Part shown: one piece after another, positions 24,401 to 35,911 of the stretch
Numbering within the stretch: the stretch's first letter is position 1
Layout of the letters: each line of letters starts with the position of its first letter
Assembly (NCBI GenBank): GCA_943737045.1
Contig: CALSFV010000023.1
Location: forward strand, 768,001-832,000
Origin: Parapristionchus giblindavisi
Taxonomy: Eukaryota; Nematoda; Chromadorea; Rhabditida; Diplogasteridae
Direction of reading: 5' to 3'
DNA: 64,000 bases
Translations under genes and position numbers: made by a program
Notes under the pieces: generated by a model
Databases searched by the model: none
What the model was told of the DNA's origin: nothing
The model's input: only the letters and a program-made list of their open reading frames with translations

Positions 24401-26279
24401 GATATGAGCAACGCATATTCCCATTAGAAAATGATAATAATGAGATCTTTTGAGTATTCTCAATCGATATAAACCAATAAGAAGAAGTGGAATCGATATC
24501 TGAAATTATCAATTGTTAAACACATTAGATACATAATAATTCGATTAAGAAAGTAACAACTAGAATGTATATTGTTCTTATGAGTACATCATCACTTTCT
24601 ACACTCAGAGAAAAATCGATTATAGGTGGTGTCCCACGAATATTTTCGTGAACAAACTGTGAAGACATAAAGGTAGCAAAAGTTATTCTACGTACAGTAC
24701 ACTATTTATTATGTGCTGATTTAGTCTATTGATCGCTGGAAACATTAATGAACCGGGCCTGGTTCAGGGAAGGGCGCGCTTTTTGAAAATTGAGAAAATT
24801 CGGCAATAGGTTTCGAACTTGCATCAAACGGGTAACGAGTCTGAACGTTTACCACTGCGCTATGGGATAGATGTGAGGCTGCGCTAACTCTTCGCATATC
24901 ACTTTGCATTCGCATAAGAGGGGTGTAGTGATTTCTCTGAACATTCGCGAGCCACCATCTTTAAATGCAAGGGTTTGAAACCCTAGTTGACATGCTGCGC
25001 TGTATATAACCCTTACAGGTAAGGGTTTCGATACCCTTACCCATAAGGGTTTCAACCCTTATGCACTGTTACATTTGCCTTACGTGTCTACGCCGTAACC
25101 CCCTCCGTCGCGTCGGATAGGCGGCGGAGGGGGTTACGGCGTAGACACGTAAGGCAAATGTAACAGTGCATTACACGCTAGGGTTTGAAACCCTTAATGA
25201 CCTCGAAAAGACGCACAATTAAAGTTGCAAAAGATTTTGCTCAGAGTAGGAATCGAACAGGGCACTACCAAAGCGCTCTACCCACTTCGCTACACGGACA
25301 TGTTGTTTCACTGACAGAACTCATATATCATACAAAGGGGAGGCGTGGGCCTTACAAATAAGGGTTTCAAACCTTAGTTGGCTCTCTGGCCAAACCCTTA
25401 ATAGTAAGGGTTTTGTCTCTACAATTCCTTAGGATTTGGGTTAGGGTTTTTTCTCTGAGTGTAGATATGAATCAACGCCTCATCTTTAACATATTTTGTG
25501 TGCAGAAAGAGCGATTCGTGCTGCATACAATGTTCCCATTAAGAATCCCTCAATGTGTTCTGAAAGTGTCATCTATGCCTATACTTTCCTCTCTACGCTA
25601 TTAATAAGACTCTTACTGGATTGAGTTTATGACCTTCTTTACGTCTATTCTATATCTACCAATTCACAATTCACGGAAAGTAATGTTTTTACGAGTACTT
25701 CAATGTATTGGGTATCAGTTTCGTCTCTGAGAAACGCACAGCTCCTCTTATGAAAATTGCTGAGCATTTTGATTTTTGTTATTTTGATATTGATCCCTCT
25801 TGTTTTCTTTATGCAAGAGCGTCCGCAACAACTTTTTCTTGTTTTGAATAGTTTAGAAGCTATGAACGGTCTCTTTTAAATATCAAATCAGTGCGACAAT
25901 GGTCAGATGAGTTAGGTTTGACGAAGTGGATAGACAATCGAGAGTTAGGCGAGCGAGTTCAGGCGAAATTTTTGGTTCCGGATGTTATCCTTTTGCACCC
26001 GTTGTCTCGTTATTTTCCTATTTCCATTTTTTATGCAAGTACATTGGAAATAATACAGGCAATAGAAATAAACGAAGTGGAGGATCTTTACAATATCATT
26101 ACTGGAGACGTCATCAATGACGAGACAGATAGAGGATGGCATACCAATGCTTTGTTGATGCACGATGCTATAAAAGATATGGGATAACTTACAGATACGA
26201 TGGCAAGAACAACCCAGTAGTTGAGATTTGATACGAATACCCATGTTGATAATGAGTCTGAATCTGGAGGATACTCCAT
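21465..26279 (-). CDS. Orphan seven-transmembrane receptor (rhodopsin-like GPCR)
   Basis: Predicted plasma-membrane GPCR assembled from about 11 phase-consistent exons. TM1 is split between exon 1 (26193-26279, ...YWVVLAIVS) and exon 2 (SIPLLLIGLYRLRIL). TM2 is FLMGICVAHITALSTILCEL. TM3 follows the conserved Cys in GPFVCKMSTFL and ends FVMMFVQRFVILLFPLK, with QRF in place of E/DRY. TM4 is RRLIFFVAVFSILSQ. The second loop carries IYCAND, the disulfide partner. TM5 is ILEMLSTYLLPFMSTL. A roughly 65-residue basic third intracellular loop ends CNKRREKAIRR. TM6 is CLIMATVQVLINLPYHTIHV and TM7 is YLWGDAILYLVYLIQFPIVL. TM7 lacks a clean NPxxY. The short tail ends IQKRKR. No ligand can be assigned; a peptide is the most likely class. 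Intron 1 is 1.7 kb and full of repeats. Confidence 0.72.
23281..23434. repeat. Diverged CACTCACAG-family MITE in a receptor intron
   Basis: It begins CACGGAAAAATCTACCCTTA and ends CTTTTTTTCTGTGTA, resembling the ends of the TA-flanked family at 28101 and 55358. It contains internal TAAGGGAAT words. The ends are worn, so the limits are approximate. Confidence 0.4.
24620..24965 (-). repeat. TIR element with tRNA-like internal promoter boxes, copy 1
   Basis: On the - strand it begins TTTAAAGATGGTGGCTCGCG and ends CACGAATATTCGTGGGACACCACC in inverted form. Inside on the same strand are TAGCGCAGTGGTAAACG (A-box-like, 24846-24862) and GTTCGAAACC (B-box-like, 24810-24819), about 27 bp apart. The same layout recurs at 42391-42603. 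It is not a tRNA gene, as no acceptor stem pairs. Confidence 0.6.
25059..25172. repeat. Palindromic GC-rich hairpin MITE, copy 2
   Basis: Almost identical to 3051-3165, with arms TGCACTGTTACATTTGCC and inverse, flanked on both sides by TTA. It is inserted inside a patch rich in AAGGGTTT/AAACCCTT words (about 24960-25440) within the receptor's first intron. Confidence 0.85.
25243..25300 (-). repeat. tRNA-like sequence (SINE or pseudo-tRNA)
   Basis: On the - strand, GTAGCGAAGTGGGTAGAGCGC (A-box-like) is followed after about 10 bp by GTTCGATTCCTAC (B-box consensus). The 5' and 3' ends do not form a 7-bp acceptor stem, so it is read as a tRNA-derived repeat rather than a tRNA gene. Confidence 0.45.
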
Positions 26280-28100
26280 CTGTAAAGTAATTGTCTTTAA
26301 TAAAGATATTATATCTAATAGGACAAGATGTTATATATAATACATGGATAAGGGGAAAATAATTAAACGAAAATTGACAAAAGAACTGGGAAACATTGAT
26401 ATTTCCCCAGCAATAAATGTTAAAAATTTTAAGAGGTGCGAATGCTAATTTATCAAAGCGCTGTCGTGGATGTACTTTTTAAAGGTAATTTGTTTGATAT
26501 TTTAACTTAATTGAGGAATAAAGTAGAGTCTAAGTAAACAACATCTGGTTTGACCATCTCATGAATGAATGTAATATTTTAGATACGAGAAGGGACGAAC
26601 AGATAGATCAACTATTGACTACTTCGTGAAGTAGAATTTTTTAAATCTGGAAGTACTAGGGAAGAAAAGTGTTACATAGACAAGAGGTACAAGTTTGAAA
26701 TATTAATAATAATGTAATTGTTTGGGTGGAAAATAAGATAAAGACGCAAGATATGTGGAATGAGACTGAAGTGTAGACTGGTAGGCGGAGTTACTCAAAA
26801 AAAAGAAGTAAAGGAATTAAAAAAGAGAATATTGAACATATTGAAAGAAGGTTTGGATATCGGGAGATATGGCCATTAAATGTGAGAGATATTGATGAGT
26901 TTGTCTACGAATGGACTTCAAATTTAATAACAGTAAGAAAATAGTTTCGTTTTGGAGTGGTGCATGCGAAATTCGCGAAAATGAAAGGAACGATACGAAA
27001 AGAGACAAAGGAAACTATTGAGTGTTAAAAGTATATATTGTTCCTTTCTTTTCTTTTCTTTTCTCAACTTCAGAACGGAGCGGAAACGTTTGTATCATTT
27101 CATACTTTTGTCAAATTTAACGATAGCAAGTAGAAGTTAGTTAACGAAAAGTGTAAAACTTTTCCTATGATCGAATTTGAAGATTCATCCAAAGCATTCG
27201 ACATTCAAGGAACGTAAAATCATATTTACGAGGTTTCAAAAGAAACTCACTGCTATACATATACCTTCGATCAATACTTAACAATTACATGGTTTGATAT
27301 CTAGCCTATCATTATTTTTCGTAGACTACCATTTCTATCAGTTGTGAGATCTCACTTTGTTTACTACAAGGATTTATCGTCATCGATGCTGATTGAGTAT
27401 TATGAAAAGTGATCGTTTTGTACGGTTGAAGAAAAAATGTGAATGAGATGAAAGTTAATTTTTGTTAAGCTACATTTCTGTTATCTGAAGGAGACGGGGG
27501 AAATAATTTGATTTGTAATCATTTTGGATCTACATTAAGATTATTAGATAAATTTGAAAAATATGCATTGATTCAGAAAATTGAAGAAAGATTTATTATT
27601 GAGGCTGGAATTGGAATATTATATAAGAACGAGATTCGGTATTTTTCTCTCTAATTGACTATAATTGAATAGTCGGACATTCAATGAATTCGTCCACACT
27701 CCAAAATATTCCTTTGAGACTAGAAATTCATTGAAATGGTCACTTTTTCTGTAAACATTGGACACTCTCAAAAGACGCCATTGTTTTAGATGACCAGTAG
27801 GAAATCAAATAAAGAACATGATGTATTGAGGGTCCGATATTATAAAGAAATATCGAGCAGAGAGGAACAAATTAAAAGATAATGAAGGTTAATTGAGCAC
27901 TCCTGGAGAAGAAGAGGAACTACATTATATATGAGATTCTAAAAAGAGAAAAGGAGGGAAAAGAGATGGTGGACGGAATATAAACCTTATTCAGCAACAT
28001 TTCTGCGAAGTGCAAAATTCAATAATACGCATTCCATGCAAAATGAAATATCCATGAACATTAAGAGATACCACCGTTATATTGAGAGATTACTTAAGTA

Positions 28101-28217
28101 CACTCACAGAAAATTCCCTTAGGGAATACTTCCCTGGTCTGTCGAGAATGCCTTAAATGTAAGGGAATGTTTACTAGGGAATTATTCCCTTACAGGTAAG
28201 GGAAATTTCTGTGGGTG
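28101..28217. repeat. CACTCACAG...CTGTGGGTG MITE flanked by TA
   Basis: Terminal inverted repeats CACTCACAGAAAATTCCC / GGGAAATTTCTGTGGGTG are flanked by TA on both sides. The interior has repeated AGGGAAT words. Relatives lie at 43841-43939, 55358-55500 and 23281-23434. The TA target suggests a Tc1/mariner-type relative. Confidence 0.75.
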
Positions 28218-29181
28218 TAGGAATGAAGTGGTTTCGATATACTCAAGGTGTAAATGAGAAGATGTATGCACAAATGTAATTTAGTTGGAATTGAATTGAG
28301 TTTATTGGGTTCATGAATTCATGGAATGAGACGAAGCAGAAACATAGAGTTCAACTTGATAACTGAACTTGCAAAATATCAAACTTAATCAGAATGACTA
28401 AACAGTAGTATTGAATGTTTTCTGTTAAAAATATATGAGAATAAAGGGAATAAACCACTGAATAGAATAGAAAAGTGAGAAGGAAAGACAAGAATAAAAA
28501 AAGAAACCTAGAATGAAATGGAGTGTCATATCATTTGCAACCCATATATGCAGTAAATAACTTGTATTGTCAAATGAAGGTAATTCTCTGAGGAATACCG
28601 GAAACTAATTTAAAACTCAAAGCTCTAGTCACCCCCTATCGTTTTATTGGAAGACGAGAGAGAAGGGACATTAGAGTGTTTCAAATAAACATTGGAGAAA
28701 CCTTTAAGGGAGACATCAAATGTAGAAGAATAAATGAAAAAAGACCAATGGACATAGAACACGAATGTATCTATACGAGATGAGCTTTAAAAGGTTCTTC
28801 GAGATCATCTTCTAAATGCTCTTTTAAACGACAATATTAATTTGAACTATATTAATATTAGAGAAGGACGAATGTTAGTGGGCAATTTGATAGACAGATG
28901 AAAACATTTTCATTTAATAGTAATAAACACGCAATCATCTGATATGACCTGCAGACACGTTTCATTTCTCTTCTTTCGAATAATAAAAGGAGTGAATGCA
29001 TAACTAATAATTCAACATAAAATGGTCAATGAAGCGACCCTTTCTAATTGAAGATACGAAAAGTATGAACGTATTGAAAAGACGAAATGACTATGAGTGA
29101 CGAAAGGTTAGACCAAGTTCAATGAAGTGAATGAAATTGGATTTGACGCCAATGCAACATAAAAGACAGCAATAGATTTAT

Positions 29182-30134
29182 GAGGCCGTTTGTGTAAGAG
29201 TCGGGCAAATCTGGAGGGGGCTTGGCACAGACCAAAAATTTCGATACCCTCGAAACTTGTGCATAGGGGTTATCGACCACGCTGATAAAGATGGGCATAG
29301 TCATTTTGGCCCCAGTGGTCCCGCAACGCCCGGGTGGGATTACGGTAAAATCACCTTTTCAAGCCGTTCTCGGTCCATGGTTGAGCTATATGGATGAAAA
29401 TTGGGCGCCTGGTGCAGAATTCAATGGCAATGACGGCTGTCTACTTCATTTGTTTTGAAATTTTTACAAAAAGCTCGTATGGAGACGTTTGCGCCCCTGA
29501 CGAGTACCACCGTTCGAACCGGCCTGATGAGAGGATTCCAACGACGTATTTTGAGCTCATATCTCCGTTGGAAGGCCAATATTGCTTCAATATAGTGATC
29601 TGCATCTGAAAGCAGTCAAACCCCGAAACATGTTTAACATGTCTGAGTGGCGAGAGAGCGTGCGAAAATGAGAGAGTGTGAGGGAGCGCGCGGCGTAAAC
29701 AACTCCTCGTGATCACTATATTGAGGCAATATTAGCCGTACAACGGAGATATGAGCTCAAAATACATCGTTGAAATCCTCTCATCACGCCGGTTCGAACG
29801 GTGGTACTCGTCAAGGGCGCAAACGTCTCCATCAAAAGTTGCACTATACGAGCTTTCTGTAAAAATTTCAAAACAAATGAAGTAGACAGCCGTTATTGCC
29901 ATTGAATTCTGCACCAGGCGCCCAATTTTCATCCATCTAGATCAACCATGGACCGAGAACGGCTTAAAAAGGTGATTTTACCGTAATCCCACCCGGGCGT
30001 TGCGGGACCACTGGGGCCAAAATGACTATGCCCATCTTCATCAGCGTGGTCGATAACCCCTATGCACAAGTTTTGAGGGAATCTAAATTTTTGGTCTGTT
30101 CCAAGCCTTGTTCGACTCTTACGCAAACGGCCTC
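29182..30134. mobile_element. GAGGCCGTTTG foldback element, copy 1
   Basis: Near-perfect inverted arms of about 0.45 kb each meet around 29,660. The ends are GAGGCCGTTTGTGTAAGAGTC / GACTCTTACGCAAACGGCCTC, flanked by TTAT on both sides. The same ends define the elements at 36696-39707 and 40325-41345. No transposase was seen. Open frames within it are the same arm sequence read on both strands. Confidence 0.85.
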
Positions 30135-32732
30135 TTATATATGTTTATTATTTCTGAGAAGGATTCGAAGTTCAGGGAAAGAGGAAGGAAATGTTCTAAA
30201 ACCAATAAAGATTGTTTTAGAAGGAGTGCAATGAAGATGAAAAATGCTCTTGTTGGTTTCAGATAAATATTCCAATGCTTAATGAGGAAATTTCAAAATG
30301 CTAATAATCTTCATAAATAAGCGTTGTATAGTGTATAGTGAAGGAAATGGCCATCATATCTATATGACAATAAAAGTGCTTCCTAATTAGTCATTTGAAC
30401 CTTTAAATATGAAACTGTGAAGAGATCTATTGTTGGTTCATGAATAAACAGAATTTGAAAGAAATACACAATATTGCTAGCGTTTTATGGTTGTGATGGT
30501 AAAATTGTACATAAGAGAATAAATGGTTTGAAGATCATATTGAATACTTTTATCTATGCACTCCATAATTATATTTTCATCTGTCAAGGGAGTTGCTCTA
30601 TCCATAATTATTATCACAAGCCTACAAAGGTAAACATTAGTATAGATTCACTGGTAAAAAAACAATTCTGCTTCGGAAAATATCAATGCTAGTCAAAACG
30701 GTTTAAAAGCTATTTTGAAATCGGAAACGAACAACGATCTTTTGAGTTATTAAATAGAACTCGACGATGTAAATGAATTTTGCATCCCAACAACTGAATC
30801 AACTGGACTGACTATAACATCATATCAATATGCACAGTCACACGTTCGCATTGTATTATCATATGAGATAGTAAGCCATGATATCTAAACAGTATACTGT
30901 ATCAAATGTGGGTATTGTGACAATCGTAAGGAACACTATACTTCATATGGAAACTTGTCTCGCTCATACATTTTGAATATCAAAACGGATTATGAAAGAT
31001 ATTCAGTTGTCAATCATTTTTATAAAAATAGACATATGAGAAGAAAATATAAAGTATACCAAGACAATGGAACCAATAGGACACGAAACATGCTTGTTGA
31101 TGTCTTTCTTTCTGTATTCCCTAGAGGGAATTCACTAATTAGAACAATAGACAATGATGACCTAATAAAAGGACGAAAGAATGAAGAGAAACTTCCTCAA
31201 GTACTACATATAACAAAGTCAAAAAATGAACCACAATGAATATTTAGAAATTAACAATACGACAAAAAATATACCGAAAATGTCTACTCAAACATTGTTG
31301 TGAATTCCTCCTTTCTTGTCATTGAAATTTGCATGATCCCTGCATCAATCATATGGCCAATATAATAATAAAGGAAGCTAACCCATATTCACACTGAATT
31401 CTTTATTTATTTCTAGAACTACGTAAGCTTTTTCCCTGTGGGTAAGTGAGTGTGTCGGTTCGATTCGTTTCTTTTCCTAGATCAAGAGTGTATATATTTT
31501 TCTATCTTGTATCTGGGTCTGTCTATAAACATGATACTTTTCCTTCAAAAGCGACATATAAATCTGAAATTTTGCATATAGAGCAAGCCGATGGGGTCGC
31601 ATTTCATTTTGTTGAGACCTAACTGACTGAAATTTTGCATATTTTAATAAAATTCGAGGCACTTTGTTTTTGAATATGATTGAACCCCAGTTGGCTGTGG
31701 TAGACCAAATGTGTCAGATTTGAGTTAATATTACGTTGCGATTGATTAAGAACAAACGTAATCTAAAGTATCACAGAAGATATGATAATATTAGACATGT
31801 GAAAGGTTGATGAAACGCGTTTTCCGTTTCTCTTAGAGATGGCTGGACTGTCCTTCCACATCCTCCATATTCACCCAACCTAATCCTTTCTCGTCGCTCA
31901 ATCCAAGGGCAGGGCTTCAAAGATCCTTCCACTATCCAGACCGTGCAATTTCGAGAATTAGCCCTAATCCTTATGCTACGAAGGGATCCATAAACTGTCA
32001 AGTAAATAGCAGAAGGTAATCGATGCGAATGGAGAATATTTCAAGTATTCATCATGTTTTGTTAAAAATTTGAGATATTTATTGGAAAGCGAAATAGAGC
32101 ATCACGTATGTCGTGACATTAGAGACGATGCAAAACAAATGATATATTCATAAATAGTATGGTAAACGATAATGTCATTCAACACTCGTCGATTCATTCG
32201 AAACGGTCGGTGGTTTTATTCCTTCTAATATCTTTCATTATCATCTATATTTATCTTTCTTCATCTATCGATATCGATATCTTGATATTCTCTCATTCTA
32301 TCATTATCTCTCATATCTTATCGTCTTCATCTTTTCTTTAATTCGTTCTATCTAATATCATCGGTGCACGATTTATGATCGATTCGTTATTCTCATTTGT
32401 CTTATTCTTTTACTGTTAGTATCTCCATACTTTTTCATGCACTATATCATCCTCTCTAACATTCTCTTCTTCTGTCTTATTGTTACTCTAATAGTTTTTA
32501 CACACCACGCGTCCCGTACTCATCTTGTTCACTCTTTCTTTTCTATTCATTACTCATCTCTACGTATCACGTTCTTTGTATCTATCGCTTCCCTGCACCG
32601 ACAAACTATTTATTTTAAATTATTTTAGGTCAAAAACATTTTGTATATTTCAAAACTCAGCGGAATGATATTTGTGATCTTGGCTGAAATGGCTTATGCA
32701 AAATGTGAACGTTATTCTATATTCAATTATAG

Positions 32733-34892
32733 ATGATTTCCCGACATTTCCTCACTCCTTCAGTCTCAATCCTATCCACAGCCTCATCCAACGTCCACAC
32801 TGTAGCACGCAATGAGCTCACAGCCTTCTGCGCTGCAGAACTAAAAGGAATACAGGTTTGATCTTTGATCTTTGATCTGTCACCTCACCATGATCCTTGA
32901 AATCCATTCAGGAAGCCGGTACGTACAAGAATGAAAGAGTGATCGTTGGTCCTCAGGGAGTAGAGGTAGATCATCATTCAATCGATATTATCCTTATTTC
33001 ATTATCTCATTGAAGGTACGTGTAGCAGGATTTGATAAGCCTCTACTCAACTTCTGTGCCAATAACTATCTTGGTCTAAGTAGTCATCCAGAGGTAAACT
33101 ATCCCTTCTTTGCCTGTATGATTTCGTGTTTGAAATGCATTTCATGTGATGTATAATGATGAGATTGTGGACTGAACACTTTCATTTTGGTCTTCGATAT
33201 TATTTTCAATATTTGATCTTTATTTATTGAGGTGATAGCTGCTGGTAAACGTGCATTAGATTCTCATGGTGCGGGTCTATCTTCAGTTCGTTTCATTTGT
33301 GGAACACAAGATATTCATAAGGTTCGATCACAATATCTGTACTTTCTCTTTAACTTGGTCTTTCTCCAGGAACTCGAGGCCAAAATTGCCAAGTTCCATG
33401 GGCGTGAAGACGCTATCCTTTATGCAGCCTGTTTCGATGCCAATGCTGGAATTTTTGAGCAGCTAGCAGGTAATCTGTAATATAATAACGTATCTCAACA
33501 AATGGAATAATTTAAGAATAGTGAACGACGATTCGCTGCTGCTTATATTTTCTGCTGCTTATTTTTAAATATTTTCAGGCCCCGAAGACGCTATTATATC
33601 TGATGAATTGAATCACGCCAGTATCATTGACGGAGTCAGTTATAATTTAAAATAATAATTATTAGCTCAAATATTATTTTAAACCGATCAGGTTCGACTT
33701 TCGAAAGCCAAAAGACTTCGATACAAGCATCTTGACATGAATGATCTTGAGAAACAATTGAAGGATGCTAAAGGTTAACTTTTTGAGATTGACATATGTT
33801 TGATCATAAATCAATATATACAGACTGTAGACGACGAGTAATAGCTACTGATGGAGTATTCTCAATGGATGGAGATGTAGCACCACTGAGGTTACTATTT
33901 GTAGTTTGATCTTTGGTCTTCTGAAAATATTTGTAGTTTGATCATTCAGAGAGATCTCATGGCTCGCGGACAAGTACAATGCTCTTCTGTTCATTGATGA
34001 GTGTCACGCTACTGGTTTCTTCGGGAAAACTGGAAGAGGAACGGAAGAACAGCTCGGTTTGTAGTTTGATCTTAGTGATAATAAGTATTGCTATATTTGA
34101 GGACTTCATGGCAAGGCAGATATTATCAATTCGACACTTGGTAAGGCTCTTGGAGGAGCAATGGGTGGATATACAACTGGACCAAAGGTTAATATTAGTT
34201 ATTTACTACTACTAAGTACTATAAGAATTAAGTAATGACTATGTATACAGGAATTTATTGATCTTCTCCGTCAACGTGCCCGTCCATATCTCTTCTCCAA
34301 TTCACTTGCTCCTGCTGTTGTTGGACAATCAATTAAGGTTCAATGATCAATAAATAATATATTTATAATAATATTCTAATCAGGTAATGGATCTTCTTCT
34401 CGAAGACTCTACATACGCTCGAACGCTCGTTGACAACATAGCTAGATTCCGGTTAGTGATGTATCATGTCATTTCTCAATGACTATGTTTCCCTAATGAC
34501 AGAAACGGAATGAAAGATCTCGGTTTCAATGTACTTGGACACTCTTCTCATCCAATTGCTCCGGTTTTCCTTGGAGATGCTAGGTATACTTTAGCCAAAC
34601 TCAAAATAACACCCTAGTTTATCAAATAGCTCTTTGCAAATTAACTTAAATATTATTTAGAGTAGCCTCTGAGATGGCTTCAGCTATGTTGGAAGAGGGT
34701 ATCTATGTTGTCGGTTTCTCATTCCCTGTCGTTCCAAAGGGAAAGGCACGTATTCGAGTTCAGGTATACGACAGTCATTGATTGTCATGAATTCAATCAT
34801 TTCTTTAGCTTTCTGCTGCTCATACGAAAGAACACGTACAGAAGGCAGTAGATGCTTTCGGAAGAATTGGAAAGAAATTAGGAGTTATTTAA
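32733..34892 (+). CDS. GCAT: Glycine C-acetyltransferase (2-amino-3-ketobutyrate CoA ligase), mitochondrial
   Basis: PLP enzyme that cleaves 2-amino-3-ketobutyrate with CoA to glycine and acetyl-CoA, the second step of threonine breakdown after threonine dehydrogenase. About 15 short exons run from [12 protein letters not shown] at 32733 to GKKLGVI at 34892, roughly 420 aa. The Ser/Arg-rich N-terminus is a plausible mitochondrial presequence. Class-II aminotransferase-fold motifs are present: [57 protein letters not shown], and [12 protein letters not shown] with its PLP-binding D and H. The Schiff-base lysine sits in [27 protein letters not shown] and [17 protein letters not shown] also match. 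The sibling enzyme ALA synthase is less likely because of the KBL-type ends. Introns are mostly 40-110 bp, with recurrent TTTGATC words. Confidence 0.95.
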
Positions 34893-35911
34893 GAATGAGA
34901 AATATTATGAATATATGAAGAGATTGATTATGCTCAATGCCATATGTGATAAATATCGATTGTTTAGTTTTAATTATACAAAACAAGCATACAACAGACA
35001 TACAAAAGGCAGAACTTAGTGGAAACCATTTTTGATTTTTAAGTTAAAGTGTAGTCTAGTCGTATTTTTACAGTATTATGTTTTCGCACTTTCAGTCCCG
35101 ACTGACCATGTGGTGTCTGTAGAGCAATGACTCTTCTCTGTAAACATACCACTATCAATATCTAGCGTTCTCATGGGGAGAAATATTGAACAATGACGTT
35201 TTAGTTATCTTCTCTCAACCATAGAAGAAAGGATCTGAAAAAAATCTCAAGGTACGTCCCATGTACAAGCTAGTATAACGTTATAGCCGATATTCACAAT
35301 CTACGAGTTACTTCTACAGATAAAGCTAACCTTTTATAACACACTACATGTCTTATCTTATCTTGATGAAAAATTGTAATAGATGGAATGAGTCTTGATT
35401 AGATTACTCTCTCACGAGGTCTATATCTTCCAAACATTTCTTCATTCTTTAATAGATTCGTTAGACCGGACATCTCATTTTCCTATTCCTTCATTCCTTC
35501 CTTCTCTTCCTTTTTTCTTCTATCTTCCTTGGACACTTTTGTGTGACATATGAGACTGATGTCTAATCTACAAAGAACATGGATAGTATCCAGGTCAATA
35601 TGATTGTATATTGTTTGTATTGACCATAGGTACTCGATTGATAAGACTTGGGTCATTTATTATCCTAGTTCAGAACTTTCTTTAATCATTTATCGTTCAC
35701 TGTCTTCATCACGTTTTCGGTGATATTCATATATTCATAACAAATTGTCGTTTGAACATAACAACTATTAGTGTACTTTTATTGATCACAGTTCAACTCG
35801 TTAATATCTGCATATCTCCTACTTACTCTTGCACCTAGTATCTCTAGGGTATATCTCTCACATCTAACTACTACTTTATATCAATTCATTATACTTCTTT
35901 AGGTTTGTAAC
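34893..35911. other. Intergenic, no gene seen
   Basis: AT-rich spacer between the GCAT stop and the next start. No recognisable exon, RNA gene or repeat family; a T/C-rich tract lies around 35,450-35,530. Confidence 0.4.

Larger units (their letters stand above)
26280..32732. other. 6.4-kb gene-free stretch
   Basis: Reading all frames, I see no exon with splice sites and a recognisable protein. It includes a TA-flanked MITE (28101-28217), a 0.95-kb foldback (29182-30134) and AT-rich single-copy DNA. From 32159 to 32630 the + strand is unusually C+T-rich (many TCATC/TCTTTC words). This is upstream of the glycine C-acetyltransferase gene and may hold its promoter. Confidence 0.5.

Noticed and set aside
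24960..25440. AAGGGTTT/AAACCCTT words as possible telomeric repeats
   Set aside because: They are scattered and in both orientations, not in tandem arrays, and do not match the nematode TTAGGC telomere unit.
30955..31239. 94-residue frame in the gene-free stretch
   Set aside because: It opens with TTG rather than ATG, lacks plausible splice sites and has no recognisable motif.
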